A stretch of 64,000 nucleotides of DNA from Streptomyces antibioticus (GTDB lineage: Bacteria > Actinomycetota > Actinomycetes > Streptomycetales > Streptomycetaceae): assembly GCF_001514065.1 (NCBI RefSeq), contig NZ_KQ948423.1:248001-312000 (forward strand). Reading direction: 5' to 3'. Positions within the stretch are counted from its first letter, which is position 1. Every line of letters starts with the position of its first letter. Shown here one piece after another: positions 42,257 to 51,584 of this stretch. The notes beneath the pieces were generated by a model. It did not search any database, was not told where the DNA came from, and was given only the letters and a program-made list of their open reading frames with translations. The position numbers and the translations under genes were made by a program.

Positions 42257-43120
42257 TCACACGGCCGCCACCGACACCACCACCCCCGGCTCCGCCGCCG
42301 GGCTCACCGCCGCCGACACCCGGACCGCCGCGGCCCGGGCCACCCGGCCCGCGCGGGAGGCGCCGGCCAGCAGGAGCGGCTGGAGGTGTTCGAGGCCGGC
42401 CACGAACAGTTCCTCGCCCGCGACCAGCACCGGCCCGGCCGCCTTGGCCGTCGCGGCCGCCGCCTCCGTGAGGTCGGCGAGGGGTTGGAGGGAGGCTCGG
42501 ACGACGCCCGCGCCCGCCCCGGCCGCGCGTTCCGCGAGGGCCACCTGGAGCGGCATCAGCGGGGCCAGGGCGGCCGTCAGCGCGTCGGCGATGCGGCGGA
42601 GTTCGGGGGACGAGTCGCGCAGGACCTCCGCCGCCGAGCGGATCAGCGGGGTGAGGGCGAGCAGCGTGCCGGCCGCGAGGCCCGCCGCGGCGGGGAGCAG
42701 CGGGGAACTGGCCTCCACCAGGTCGCCGAGTGCCGTGGCGAACTCCTCCACCGCCGGCTCCACCGCGTCCAGCACCGGCAGCAGGCTGTCGCCCAGCGCC
42801 GTGAGGAGCGCCTGGGCCGGCTGGCTGACCGGGTGCACGGCCAGGGGCGCGCCGCTCGTGCCGAGACGGGTCAGGGTGTCGACGATGCGGTAGAACGCCT
42901 CCTGCGCCTGGGGCGAGGCGCTGGCCTCGGCCAGTTCGGCGGTGGTCTGCCGCAGGACCCGGAGCACCTCCTGGCCCGAACCGTCTCTGGGGTCGAAGGT
43001 GTTGATCGCGATCCGGGTGATGTTGCCCGCAGTGTCCAGGAGTTGGCCGGTGATGTCCGTCGTGCTGCGGGCCATGCGCAGCACGTCGTCCCTGCTGGGG
43101 AGCGAAGGGATGGTTGCCAT
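42257..43120 (-). CDS. Ala-rich helical hypothetical protein
   Basis: A 287-residue protein from ATG 43120 behind GAGGAGAG. It is almost entirely alanine-rich alpha-helix with amphipathic periodicity (TGQLLDTAGNITRIAINTF, then long AAALAPLMPLQVALAERAA-type stretches). There is no signal peptide, membrane segment or catalytic motif. An alternative frame across the same bases (42180-43265) lacks a ribosome-binding site and has worse codon usage, so this frame is preferred. It may be a small coiled-coil or membrane-surface protein. Family not recognised. Confidence 0.6.
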   Translation of the reverse strand: MATIPSLPSRDDVLRMARSTTDITGQLLDTAGNITRIAINTFDPRDGSGQEVLRVLRQTTAELAEASASPQAQEAFYRIVDTLTRLGTSGAPLAVHPVSQPAQALLTALGDSLLPVLDAVEPAVEEFATALGDLVEASSPLLPAAAGLAAGTLLALTPLIRSAAEVLRDSSPELRRIADALTAALAPLMPLQVALAERAAGAGAGVVRASLQPLADLTEAAAATAKAAGPVLVAGEELFVAGLEHLQPLLLAGASRAGRVARAAAVRVSAAVSPAAEPGVVVSVAAV

Positions 43121-43291
43121 GGGTGGCTCTCCTCGTCCTCGGCTCGTTCGCCTTCAGCATGCCCCGTCCTGAGTCGGCGGGATGCGCCATCCGGGGCATC
43201 CGTGACACGAACTCCCTCTTGTTCCGGTTGAGTCGAACAGGTACATGTCGCCGTACCGATCTCATGGAAGCTCCCGGAGGAGGTACGACCC

Positions 43292-45844
43292 GTGCGCACC
43301 ACGAGCCCCACCCCTGCGAGACCCGTACTGATCGCCACCCTCGCCCTGACCACGGCGGGGTCCCTGCTCCTCACCCCCCACTCGGCGGGCGCCGACCCCA
43401 AGCCCGCCCCCACCCGTCACGAGCCCGCCCTCGACCGGCGTGCCGCACAGGCCCCCGCGAGCGCCGCGGCCCGCGCCCTCGGCACCGAGGCTCCCACCGG
43501 CCGCCCGATCACCGGCTATCCGCGCGAGCAGGTCCTGTCCCCCGACCCTGAGAACCCGGCCGACAAGTCCCTCAAGCTCGGCCTCACCCCGTACCACGCG
43601 ATCGCCCCGAAGCTGAACGCGCTCCAGGCGCTCGGCGACCGGGTGAGCGTCGAGGTGACCGGCAAGTCGGCGGGCGGGCACCGCCTCTACCTGGTCACCG
43701 TCACCGCCCCGGAGACCACCCGCCAGGCCCGCGCCCAGGAACGGATGCGCGACCTCATCGAGAACGCACCCGCCGCGGCCGCCAAGTCAGCCGAGATCAA
43801 GGCGAGTTACAAGGCCCCCGTCTTCTTCAACAACAACATCCACGGCAACGAGTGGGAGGGCACCGACGCCTCCCTCAAGCTCATCGAGCAGCTCGCCACC
43901 GCCAAGGACAAGCGCACGGCGGACCTCCTCGCCCACTCCCGTCTGTACTTCAACATCACGGCCAACCCCGACGGCCGTATCGCCGGCACCCGAGCGAACG
44001 CCAACGGCTTCGACCTGAACCGGGACTTCGTCACCGCCTCCCAGCCCGAGACACGGGCCATGCGGCAGATCGAGATCGACAAGCAGCCGGCCGTGATGCT
44101 CGACCTGCACGGGTACGTCAACGGCACCCTGATCGAGCCCACCACTCCCCCGCACGGCGAGAACTACGAGTACGACCTCTTCCTGAAGAACACCTACGCC
44201 AACGCCCTCGGCATGGAGGCCGCCGTCAACGGCCTCGGCTACACGCCCGCGAAGGACGGCGTGGAGCCGGTCCAGATCCCCTTCCGGGACCAGCAGGAGG
44301 GCTGGGACGACTGGCCGCCGATCTTCACGCCGCAGTACGCGGCCTTCCACGGCACGGTCGCCGCGCACACGGTGGAGATCCCGCTCCAAGTGAACAACGC
44401 GGCCTACACGAACCTCCCCATCGAGGAACTCCGCCGCCGCTCGGCCGTCAACACGGCCGTGGCGGGCGCCGCGATCCGCGCCACGCTGGACTTCGTACAG
44501 ACGCGCCGCACCTCGCTCGTCGCCGACCAGATCGAGGTCTTCCGGCGCGGGGCGGCCGGTGCCGCGCAGGTGCCGGTGTCCGAGAAGACGGTGCCGGGAG
44601 TACCCGGAATCGGCCCGGAGGACGTCTACACGACCACCTTCCCCAGGGCATACGTGATCCCGTCCGGCACGCCGGCCGCCGCCCGCCTCGTGAACCACCT
44701 CCTCGCCAACGACGTCCGGGTCACCCGCGCCACCAAGGCCTTCCGCCTGTCCGGCCGCACGTACCCGAAGGGTTCGTACGTCGTCGACCTGCACCAGCCC
44801 AAACGCGGCCTCGCGAACGTCCTGCTGGCGGACGGCCGGGACATCAGCGACAAGGTGTCGGTGATGTACGACATCTCGGGCTGGAGCCTCGGCCGACTGT
44901 GGGGCGCCGAGGTGACGCCGGTGACGAAGGGACGGCTCAGCGGCCTCCCACTGCGCCCCGTACGGGAAGCGACATCCGTCGGCCGGGTCGCCCCGCACGG
45001 CGATCTGAGCCTGCGTCTTGACGACCCGGCGGCGATCGCGGCCCTCAACTCCCTCCTCCAGCAGGGTGTTCCGGTACGCGCCACGGCGGACGGCGGCACC
45101 GCGATCGTCCCGGCGTCGGCCCGCGCGAAGGCCACGGCGCTCGCCCGCACCCACGACGTCACCTTCGACGCCACCCGCCTCACGGGCAGCACCCCGCTCC
45201 ACCGCACCCGCGTGGCCGCCGCGGTCACCCCGGGTGAGCTCTTCGCCCTGCGCGAGATGAACTTCGAGGTCACGCCGGTGTCGACGGCCGTGCTCAACGC
45301 GGGCTACGACTGGTCGACGACGGATGTGCTGATGGTGTCGACGGGTTTGGTGTACGGCGACTTGACCCCACCCGCCCGCACGGCCCTCGACGCGTTCCTC
45401 TCACCCGCCTCCGGCCATGGCCTGGTCGGACGCGGCATCGGCGGAGCCGAACTGAGCAGCGCCACCGGCCTCCTGGCGGCAAAGCCCGTCGAGGGCAACG
45501 GGGACGCGAACGGTGTGGTCCGCATGGTGAACACGGGGCCGATCACCACCGGCACCCCGGGTTACGGTTTCGTGTACGCGCCCGTCTGGTTCACCGACCT
45601 AGGACCACAGATCCACATCGAACAGTCGTACGCGACCGGCAACCCCCTGCTCTCCGGACACTGGCGCCCCTTGGCGGACGGCACCGGAGGCCCCTCGGCC
45701 GCGGCCGGGCAACCCGCAGTGATCAGCGGTCCGCACGCGGTCCTCTTCGGCACCGAGCCTCTCTTCCGGGACCACCCGAAGGGAGAATTCCCGCAGGTGG
45801 CAAGGGCATTGTTCAGCATGGCAGCAGTCAAGGAGAGCGGATGA
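43292..45844 (+). CDS. Secreted M14-family zinc carboxypeptidase
   Basis: GTG 43292 follows GGAGG and gives 850 residues. A signal peptide (about 1-33, ending ADPKP region) exports it. The M14 catalytic domain is at about 110-400. Zinc ligands are His and Glu of NNIHGNEWEGTD (about 186), the later His is in LDLHGYVNGT (about 272), and the general-base Glu is in HTVEIPLQV (about 357). About 400 further residues form C-terminal domains with DUF-type beta structure. Its stop overlaps the next start (ATGA), so it is coupled to a beta-lactamase-fold hydrolase. Likely role: extracellular peptide trimming. Confidence 0.88.
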   Translation: MRTTSPTPARPVLIATLALTTAGSLLLTPHSAGADPKPAPTRHEPALDRRAAQAPASAAARALGTEAPTGRPITGYPREQVLSPDPENPADKSLKLGLTPYHAIAPKLNALQALGDRVSVEVTGKSAGGHRLYLVTVTAPETTRQARAQERMRDLIENAPAAAAKSAEIKASYKAPVFFNNNIHGNEWEGTDASLKLIEQLATAKDKRTADLLAHSRLYFNITANPDGRIAGTRANANGFDLNRDFVTASQPETRAMRQIEIDKQPAVMLDLHGYVNGTLIEPTTPPHGENYEYDLFLKNTYANALGMEAAVNGLGYTPAKDGVEPVQIPFRDQQEGWDDWPPIFTPQYAAFHGTVAAHTVEIPLQVNNAAYTNLPIEELRRRSAVNTAVAGAAIRATLDFVQTRRTSLVADQIEVFRRGAAGAAQVPVSEKTVPGVPGIGPEDVYTTTFPRAYVIPSGTPAAARLVNHLLANDVRVTRATKAFRLSGRTYPKGSYVVDLHQPKRGLANVLLADGRDISDKVSVMYDISGWSLGRLWGAEVTPVTKGRLSGLPLRPVREATSVGRVAPHGDLSLRLDDPAAIAALNSLLQQGVPVRATADGGTAIVPASARAKATALARTHDVTFDATRLTGSTPLHRTRVAAAVTPGELFALREMNFEVTPVSTAVLNAGYDWSTTDVLMVSTGLVYGDLTPPARTALDAFLSPASGHGLVGRGIGGAELSSATGLLAAKPVEGNGDANGVVRMVNTGPITTGTPGYGFVYAPVWFTDLGPQIHIEQSYATGNPLLSGHWRPLADGTGGPSAAAGQPAVISGPHAVLFGTEPLFRDHPKGEFPQVARALFSMAAVKESG

Positions 45845-46992
45845 CGCAGGAGATCCACGGCACCGTCGCCGACGGCTTCGAGGCGGTGCGTGAGGAGTTC
45901 GCCGCCTTCGTGGCCGGTGAACGCCCCGATTACGAGGGCCAGTTGTGTGCCTATGTGCACGGCCGCAGGGTCGTCGACCTGTGGACCGGCGACGGCAACG
46001 AGGCGGACTCCCTCCACGCCGTCTTCTCCTCGACGAAGGGCGCCGCGCACCTCGTGGTGGCGCTCCTGGTCCAGGACGGCACGCTCGAACTCGACCGCAA
46101 GGTGACCTACTACTGGCCGGAGTTCGCCGCGGAGGGCAAGGGCGGCCTCACGCTCCGCGACCTGCTCGCGCACCGCGCGGGTCTGGTCGGCCTGGACGCG
46201 GGCTTCTCGCGCGCCGAGATGGCCGACGACCGCCTGATCGCCGAACGCCTCGCCGACCAGCGCCCGTTCTGGCGCCCCGGCACCGCCTTCGGCTACCACG
46301 CGCTGGTCATAGGCGCCCTGACCGGCGAGGTGGTCCGCCGCGCCACGGGCCGCACGATCCAGGACCTGTGGGAGGAACGGGTCCGCGCCCCCTACTCCCT
46401 CGACTTCCACCTGGGCCTGCCCGCCTCCCAGGAACCCCGCTACCGCCCGGTCCAGCCGATGCTCCCCACCCCCGAGCAGCAGGCCCTGATCGACGCGTCC
46501 CCCCAGGGCCCGCACACCCTGACCTCGATCGCGTTCAACGCCCACGTCCCGGACACGGGCGACCTCACCGACTACGCCAACTCCCGCGAGGTACGAGCCA
46601 AGGGCCCGGCGTCCGCAGGCGGAGTGGCCGCGGCAAGAGGCATCGCCGGCATGTACGCGGCGGCGATCAGCGAACTGAACAGCCGCCCGCCCCTCCTCAA
46701 GCCGGACACGATCGCCGAGGTCGGCCAGATCCACTCCATCGGCTACGACCTGATCGCCCGCGCCCACCGCTCCTACGGCCTCGGCTTCCAGGCCACGGCC
46801 GACACCTGGCACCCCTTCCTGGGCGCCGGCGCCTTCGGCCACAGCGGCGCGGCAGGCTCCCAGGGCTTCGCCGACCCCCGCAGCGGCCTGGCCTACGGCT
46901 ACACCCGCCGCCGCCTCGCGTTCCCAGGCGGAGCAGCCCCGGAAAACAACGCCCTGGTCAGAGCGATCCACACAGCAGCGCTGGCCACGTAA
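45841..46992 (+). CDS. Beta-lactamase-fold serine hydrolase (family VIII esterase-like)
   Basis: A 383-residue class C-type protein coupled by ATGA to the carboxypeptidase gene. The nucleophile motif is SSTK (about residue 62). The second motif is YHA, not YxN, at about 150, and GHSG stands in the third-motif region, both as in EstB-type family VIII carboxylesterases. It has no signal peptide, so it is cytosolic and unlikely to be a resistance enzyme. Ester or D-peptide substrates are possible. Confidence 0.88.
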   Translation: MTQEIHGTVADGFEAVREEFAAFVAGERPDYEGQLCAYVHGRRVVDLWTGDGNEADSLHAVFSSTKGAAHLVVALLVQDGTLELDRKVTYYWPEFAAEGKGGLTLRDLLAHRAGLVGLDAGFSRAEMADDRLIAERLADQRPFWRPGTAFGYHALVIGALTGEVVRRATGRTIQDLWEERVRAPYSLDFHLGLPASQEPRYRPVQPMLPTPEQQALIDASPQGPHTLTSIAFNAHVPDTGDLTDYANSREVRAKGPASAGGVAAARGIAGMYAAAISELNSRPPLLKPDTIAEVGQIHSIGYDLIARAHRSYGLGFQATADTWHPFLGAGAFGHSGAAGSQGFADPRSGLAYGYTRRRLAFPGGAAPENNALVRAIHTAALAT

Positions 46993-47070
46993 AAGCCCAC
47001 AACCCACAGCACAGGCCCACCAACGTCAACTGTCTGCGGGCCACCGGCCGGGAGGGAGCCGTAGGGGCGC

Positions 47071-47138
47071 GCCGGTGTCGAGAGCGCGAACGCGCGGAGG
47101 CCCGAAGGGCTGAGCACGATCGCCCTCTCGACACCGGC
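47071..47138. repeat. 68-nt multi-hairpin palindromic element
   Basis: Perfect 14-bp outer arms GCCGGTGTCGAGAG (47071-47084) and CTCTCGACACCGGC (47125-47138) close over two small hairpins (CGC-GAAC-GCG and GCCC-GAA-GGGC). The fold is like a three-way junction. The same words, read as protein on the minus strand (GVERAIVLSPSGLRAFALSTP type), are, from memory, seen repeatedly in other streptomycete sequences, so this is probably a dispersed element or an RNA. Confidence 0.65.
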
Positions 47139-47248
47139 TGAGAGCGCCCCGAAGGCGACCGACCCAGACATTCGGCACGCCAGCTGCAGGAGGCACCTAC
47201 TCAGCGCACCGAACTACAGAAGGCACCTTCTCAGCCCACCTCACGCAA

Positions 47249-47283
47249 GAGGGCCGTACCCGACGTCCACGGGTACGGCCCTC
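47249..47283. terminator. Terminator for the ohr gene
   Basis: GAGGGCCGTACCCG (47249-47262) and CGGGTACGGCCCTC (47270-47283) form a 14-bp perfect stem with a 7-nt loop, 20 bp past the stop of the minus-strand gene. Confidence 0.88.
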
Positions 47284-47303
47284 TCACGTACGAAACGAGC
47301 GCC

Positions 47304-47723
<420 letters not shown>

Positions 47724-47832
47724 GCGGTACTTCCTCCTAGGTCCGCCGCGACTCGCGCCCACGATCGACGACGGTTTCGGAAAGAAGTTACCGCATGCCG
47801 AAAACAACCCGGAAGCCCTGCGACCCGAAGCC

Positions 47833-48831
47833 CTAGAGCTTGACGACCATCTTCCCGACGTTGTCGCCCCGCAGAACCCCGAGGAACGCCTCCAGGTTGT
47901 TCTCGATGCCCTCGACGACCGTCTCGCGGTACTTGAGCGCGCCGGACGCCACCCACGGGCCGACCTCGGAGACGAACTGCGGCTGGAGGTCGTAGTGGTC
48001 GCCGACCAGCAGGCCCTCGATACGGCCGCGGGTCTGGATCAGACGGGCGAGGTTCCTCGGACCAGGAGCCGGCTCGGTGTTGTTGTAGACGGAGATCATG
48101 CCGCAGATCGCGATCCGGCCACCCTGGTTCAGCGAGCCGATGGCCGCCTCCAGGTGGTCGCCGCCCACGTTGTCGAAGTAGACGTCGACCCCGTCCGGCG
48201 CCGCGGCCCGCAGCTGCTCGCTCACCGGCCCGTTCTTGTAGTTGAACGCGGCGTCGAAGCCGTACTCCTCCACCAGCAGCTTGACCTTCTCGTCGGAGCC
48301 GGCCGAGCCGATGACCCGCGAGGCGCCCTTGAGCTTGGCGATCTGGCCGACCTGGCTGCCGACCGCACCGGCCGCGCCGGACACGAAGACGCTGTCGCCC
48401 TCCTTGAAGGAGGCGGTACGCAGCAGGCCCGCGTAGGCGGTGAGGCCGGTCATGCCGAGGACGCCGAGGTAGGTGGAGAGCGGCGCGGCGTCGGCGTCGA
48501 CCTTGACGGCCTGCGTGGCGTCGAAGGTGGCGTACTCGCGCCAGCCGCCGAAATGCAGGACGTGGTCACCGACCGCGATGTTCTCGGCGCCGGAGGCGAT
48601 GACCTCGCCGACCGCGCCGCCCTGCATGACCTTGCCGAGCTCGAAGGGGGCGACGTACGACTTGGCGGCCGACATCCGGCCCCGCATGTACGGGTCCACC
48701 GACAGGTACTTGTTCCGCACCAGCACCTGACCCTCACCCGGCTGCTTCACCTCGGCCTCGACCAGGGCGAAGTCCTCGGGCTTCGGCCAGCCGACGGGAC
48801 GGCTGAGCAGGTGCCACTCGCGGTTGATCAT
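47833..48831 (-). CDS. NADP-dependent medium-chain oxidoreductase
   Basis: ATG 48831 (MINREWHLLSRPVGWPKPED) with AAAGGCT upstream gives 332 residues. The protein is of the zinc-free MDR group that includes CurA and leukotriene B4 12-hydroxydehydrogenase-like double-bond reductases: VDPYMRGRMSAAKSYV, then the Rossmann motif FVSGAAGAVGSQVGQIAKLKG. It reduces conjugated enones or quinone-like compounds. The gene is divergent from a MarR gene with a palindromic intergenic region, a stress-inducible arrangement. Confidence 0.9.
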   Translation of the reverse strand: MINREWHLLSRPVGWPKPEDFALVEAEVKQPGEGQVLVRNKYLSVDPYMRGRMSAAKSYVAPFELGKVMQGGAVGEVIASGAENIAVGDHVLHFGGWREYATFDATQAVKVDADAAPLSTYLGVLGMTGLTAYAGLLRTASFKEGDSVFVSGAAGAVGSQVGQIAKLKGASRVIGSAGSDEKVKLLVEEYGFDAAFNYKNGPVSEQLRAAAPDGVDVYFDNVGGDHLEAAIGSLNQGGRIAICGMISVYNNTEPAPGPRNLARLIQTRGRIEGLLVGDHYDLQPQFVSEVGPWVASGALKYRETVVEGIENNLEAFLGVLRGDNVGKMVVKL

Positions 48832-48852
48832 GACAGAGCCTTTCCGATTTAC

Positions 48853-48914
48853 TTCAGTACCTGAAACAACCATGCTCCTGAATATTTCATGTTGTCAAGT
48901 AATGGGGGTAGGCT
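48853..48914. promoter_or_regulatory. Divergent promoter/operator of the MDR and MarR genes
   Basis: The dyad TTCAG-TAC-CTGAA (48853-48865) and a second CTGAA-type half site in TGAATATTTCA (48879-48889) fit MarR binding. On the plus strand TTTCAT and TAGGCT (48909-48914), 18 nt apart, make a promoter whose start would fall at the ATG 48921, so the MarR transcript looks leaderless. On the minus strand TTGACA stands upstream of the MDR gene. Confidence 0.55.
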
Positions 48915-48920
48915 TGGACC

Positions 48921-49358
48921 ATGGCCACTCCACCCAAGACCCGTCGCCCCGACGCGCTGACCATGGAGGTCGTCGAGCTGATCGGTGACGTCGTGGCGCG
49001 CTTCTACGAGGACTACGAGGAGGCCGCCGGCGACCACGCGCTCACCGGCGCCCAGGCACGGCTGCTGAGCCTGCTGTCACTGGAGCCGCTGCCCATGCGG
49101 AAGCTGGCCCAGAAGCTGAAGTGCGAGCCGTCGAACGTCACCGGGATCGTGGACCGGCTGGAGACGCGAGGGCTCGTGGAGCGGCGGCCGGACCCCGCGG
49201 ACCGGCGGGTGAAGGTGGCGGCGGTGACGGAGGAGGGCCGGGAGGTGGCCCGGAGCCTGCGCGAGGAACTGCGGTTCGCCCGCGCGCCGCTGGCCGGACT
49301 GTCGGACGAGGAGCGGGAGTCGCTGCGGGACCTGCTGCGCCGGATGCTGAACTCCTAG
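48921..49358 (+). CDS. MarR-family transcriptional regulator
   Basis: A 145-residue winged-helix dimer. The HTH reads LPMRKLAQKLKCEPSNVTGIVDRLETRGLVERRP, followed by the wing DPADRRVKVAAVTEEG with the DxRxxxV motif of the family. The N-terminal and C-terminal helices form the dimer interface. It has one Cys in the HTH (KCEPSN), which might sense oxidants, but this is not the OhrR N-terminal Cys. It likely represses itself and the divergent oxidoreductase. Confidence 0.92.
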   Translation: MATPPKTRRPDALTMEVVELIGDVVARFYEDYEEAAGDHALTGAQARLLSLLSLEPLPMRKLAQKLKCEPSNVTGIVDRLETRGLVERRPDPADRRVKVAAVTEEGREVARSLREELRFARAPLAGLSDEERESLRDLLRRMLNS

Positions 49359-49395
49359 ACTGCGTGCTGCAGTTGCCCCCGCCAGGGCAGGCCCC

Positions 49396-50406
49396 TCAGG
49401 TGCACCACCACAGGAACCGCTCGCACTCCGTCTCCGTCGGGGACGGCTGGGCGGTCGGCCGGCTCGTCGTCGGGTCGGCGGTCGGGGTCGCGGAACCGAC
49501 CGGCGTCGCCGACACGTTCGGGGGCGGGACGACCGGGGCCGTGGCGGTCGCGGACTGGGCGTCCTTGTCCTTGCCGTCCTTGTCCTTGTCGTCCTTCGAC
49601 GCCGAGGCGGACGGTGACGCGGAGGCGTCCGCGGAGGCCGAGGCCGAGGGGCCGGTTCCGTTCGTGTCGTCCAGCGGCTCGGCCGGCGTGCTCGCGTCCG
49701 CCGACGCCGCGCCGTCCGCCGACGCGTCGCCCGCCGCGGCCGGGGTGGGGTTCGAGCCCGGTGCGTCCATGCCGAGTTCGGCGAGGCTCAGTCCACCGGC
49801 GGCCAGCACGAAGCCCGCGGCGACCAGGAGGACCCGGCGGCGCCTGCGGCGGTGCGCCGCGGCCTTGCGGTCACGTCGGCTGCCGCCGCCCTCGGGATCG
49901 TCGGCATCCTCGTCGTCGTACTCGAGCTCCTCGGAGTCGTCGTACTCCTCCGGCCCCTCAGGCCCTTCCCACTCCTCCTGCGGTACGGCCCGTCCGCGGC
50001 GTCCCTGGGCGCGGCGCCGTGCGGCCCGGCCGCCGGTCACGGCCTCGGGCGTCTCCTCTGGCGTCCCCTCGGGCTCTTCGTACGACCGCTCGTGGCTCTC
50101 CGCGGTCTCGGCGGCCGGAGCGCCGTCGCCGTACGCGACGGCCTCGGGAGCGCTCCCGTACGAGGAGACCTCAGGGCCGCTTCCGTACGACGAGGCCTCC
50201 GGGGCGCCCCCGTAGCCACCGTCGTACGGCTGGTACGCCCCGCCGGCCGCCTGCTGCGGCACGTACGACTGGGCCTGGGCCTGCATCTGCTGGGGCTGCG
50301 GTTGCTGCTGGGCGGCGTACGCGCGCAGCTCTTCGACTGGGGTACCGCACCCCGGGCAGGCGAGGGCGCCGTTGAGGTGCCGTCGGCACGGGAGGCAGTA
50401 GTCCAT
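49396..50406 (-). CDS. Zinc-ribbon, single-TM hypothetical protein
   Basis: A 336-residue protein starting MDYCLPCRRHLNGALACPGCG: two CxxC pairs make a small zinc ribbon. A Gln/Ala/Tyr-rich disordered stretch (about 33-95), a Glu/Asp-rich stretch and a basic cluster (HRRRRRR) lead into one membrane helix (VLLVAAGFVLAAGGLSL, about 195). The outer part is Ser/Thr/Ala-rich with KDDKDKDGKDKD and ends ECERFLWWCT. The topology puts the zinc ribbon inside and the tail outside. Similar proteins recur in Streptomyces, but I know no function. The -10-like TAATCT near the ATG suggests a leaderless start. Confidence 0.75.
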   Translation of the reverse strand: MDYCLPCRRHLNGALACPGCGTPVEELRAYAAQQQPQPQQMQAQAQSYVPQQAAGGAYQPYDGGYGGAPEASSYGSGPEVSSYGSAPEAVAYGDGAPAAETAESHERSYEEPEGTPEETPEAVTGGRAARRRAQGRRGRAVPQEEWEGPEGPEEYDDSEELEYDDEDADDPEGGGSRRDRKAAAHRRRRRRVLLVAAGFVLAAGGLSLAELGMDAPGSNPTPAAAGDASADGAASADASTPAEPLDDTNGTGPSASASADASASPSASASKDDKDKDGKDKDAQSATATAPVVPPPNVSATPVGSATPTADPTTSRPTAQPSPTETECERFLWWCT

Positions 50407-50552
50407 GACGCGGGAAGATTAAGTTCCTTGTGGGGAGGGTTCCTAGAGGCGGCTGTGAAGATTGTGTGGAACTGGTCTTTCCGATGCGGCGAGTTGAGGA
50501 GGATCCGCCCATCCGCCCCCAACTCGCCGAAACCGGTTTCCTTCCGGGCCGT

Positions 50553-51584
50553 TCAGGCTTTCTTGCGGGTCGTCATCACACGCTGGATCAGGATGAACGC
50601 GCAGAGCAGCACACCGGTGGCGATCTTCGTCCACCAGGAGCTGAGCGTGCCCTCGAACTGGATGATGCTCTTGATGAGGCCGAGGACGAGGACGCCGAAC
50701 AGGGTGCCGAGGACATAGCCGGAGCCGCCCGTGAGCAGCGTGCCGCCGATGACCACCGCGGCGATCGCGTCGAGTTCCATGCCGACCGCGTGCAGCGGGT
50801 CGCCGGACTGGATGTAGAGCATGAAGAGGAGGCCGGCGAGCGCGGAGCAGAAGCCGCTCATCGTGTAGACCGCGATCTTCGTGCCGCCCAGCGGGAGGCC
50901 CATGAGGAGGGCCGACTGCTCGTTGCCGCCGATGGCGTAGATCCGGCGGCCGAAGCGGGTGTAGTGGAGGAGGTAGAAGGCGGCCGCGAGGACGACGAGG
51001 GCCACCAGGGCGCCGATCGACAGGTCGCCCAGGCCCAGGGAGACCCGGGTCTCGGCGAGGCTGCTCACCGCGGAGTCGTTGATCGCGATCGACTCCTTGC
51101 TGATCACCAGGCACAGGCCGCGGAACAGGAACAACCCCGCCAGCGTCACGATGAACGGCTGGATCTCGAAGTTGTGGATCACATAGCCCATGAGGAAGCC
51201 GCCGAACGCGCCCACGCCGAGGGATATGGGGATCACGACCAGCAGGGGCAGGCCCACGTCCTGGACCAGCCACGCCGTGAGCATGGTGGTGAAGCCGATC
51301 ACCGAGCCCACGGACAGGTCGATGCCGCCGGAGAGGATGACGAAGGTGGCGCCGACGGCGGCGACCAGGAGGTAGCCGTTGTCGATGAACAGGTTGAGGA
51401 AGACCTGCGAGTCGCCGAAGCCGTAGTTCTGGTAGCGGCTGAGTCCGGCGATGTACATCGCGAGGAACAGGGCGGCCGTCACGAGGACCGGCATGCGGCG
51501 GTCGCTCAGCAGTCGCGCCGCCCGTGACGGAGTGCGGCCTTCGATCTTGTCGGGTGTCGTGGGGGTCTGGGTGGTCGCACTCAT
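50553..51584 (-). CDS. CUT2 sugar ABC permease (YjfF-like)
   Basis: A 343-residue permease of the ribose/galactofuranose group (MSATTQTPTTPDKIEGRTP). Ten or so helices are predicted, and the EAA-like loop family motif [20 protein letters not shown] is present (about residue 81). Its start overlaps the previous permease stop by one base (TGATG). Order in this operon: binding protein, ATPase, permease, permease, as in ytfQ-ytfR-ytfT-yjfF. The two permeases form the heterodimer that passes sugar into the cytosol. Confidence 0.9.
   Translation of the reverse strand: MSATTQTPTTPDKIEGRTPSRAARLLSDRRMPVLVTAALFLAMYIAGLSRYQNYGFGDSQVFLNLFIDNGYLLVAAVGATFVILSGGIDLSVGSVIGFTTMLTAWLVQDVGLPLLVVIPISLGVGAFGGFLMGYVIHNFEIQPFIVTLAGLFLFRGLCLVISKESIAINDSAVSSLAETRVSLGLGDLSIGALVALVVLAAAFYLLHYTRFGRRIYAIGGNEQSALLMGLPLGGTKIAVYTMSGFCSALAGLLFMLYIQSGDPLHAVGMELDAIAAVVIGGTLLTGGSGYVLGTLFGVLVLGLIKSIIQFEGTLSSWWTKIATGVLLCAFILIQRVMTTRKKA

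Larger units (their letters stand above)
46993..47303. other. Gene-free spacer with structured repeat and terminator
   Basis: This 311-bp gap has three features. A 68-nt multi-hairpin element is at 47071-47138. A pair of imperfect 20-bp direct repeats (AGGCACCTACTCAGCGCACC type) lies at about 47194-47240. A strong terminator is at 47249-47283. Small frames across it are low quality, and I support no protein gene here. Confidence 0.7.

Noticed and set aside
42180-43265. A 361-codon minus-strand frame overlapping the Ala-rich hypothetical gene
   Set aside because: It has no ribosome-binding site, is Gly/Arg/Pro-rich and has a poorer codon pattern than the 42257-43120 frame.
46899-47171. A 90-codon minus-strand frame through the multi-hairpin element
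   Set aside because: The peptide is just the translated structured repeat and the end of the neighbouring gene's opposite strand.
49560-49720. Short tandem repeats (GTCCTTG type) on the plus strand
   Set aside because: They encode KDKD/SASADAS low-complexity protein in the zinc-ribbon gene, not a DNA-level repeat element.
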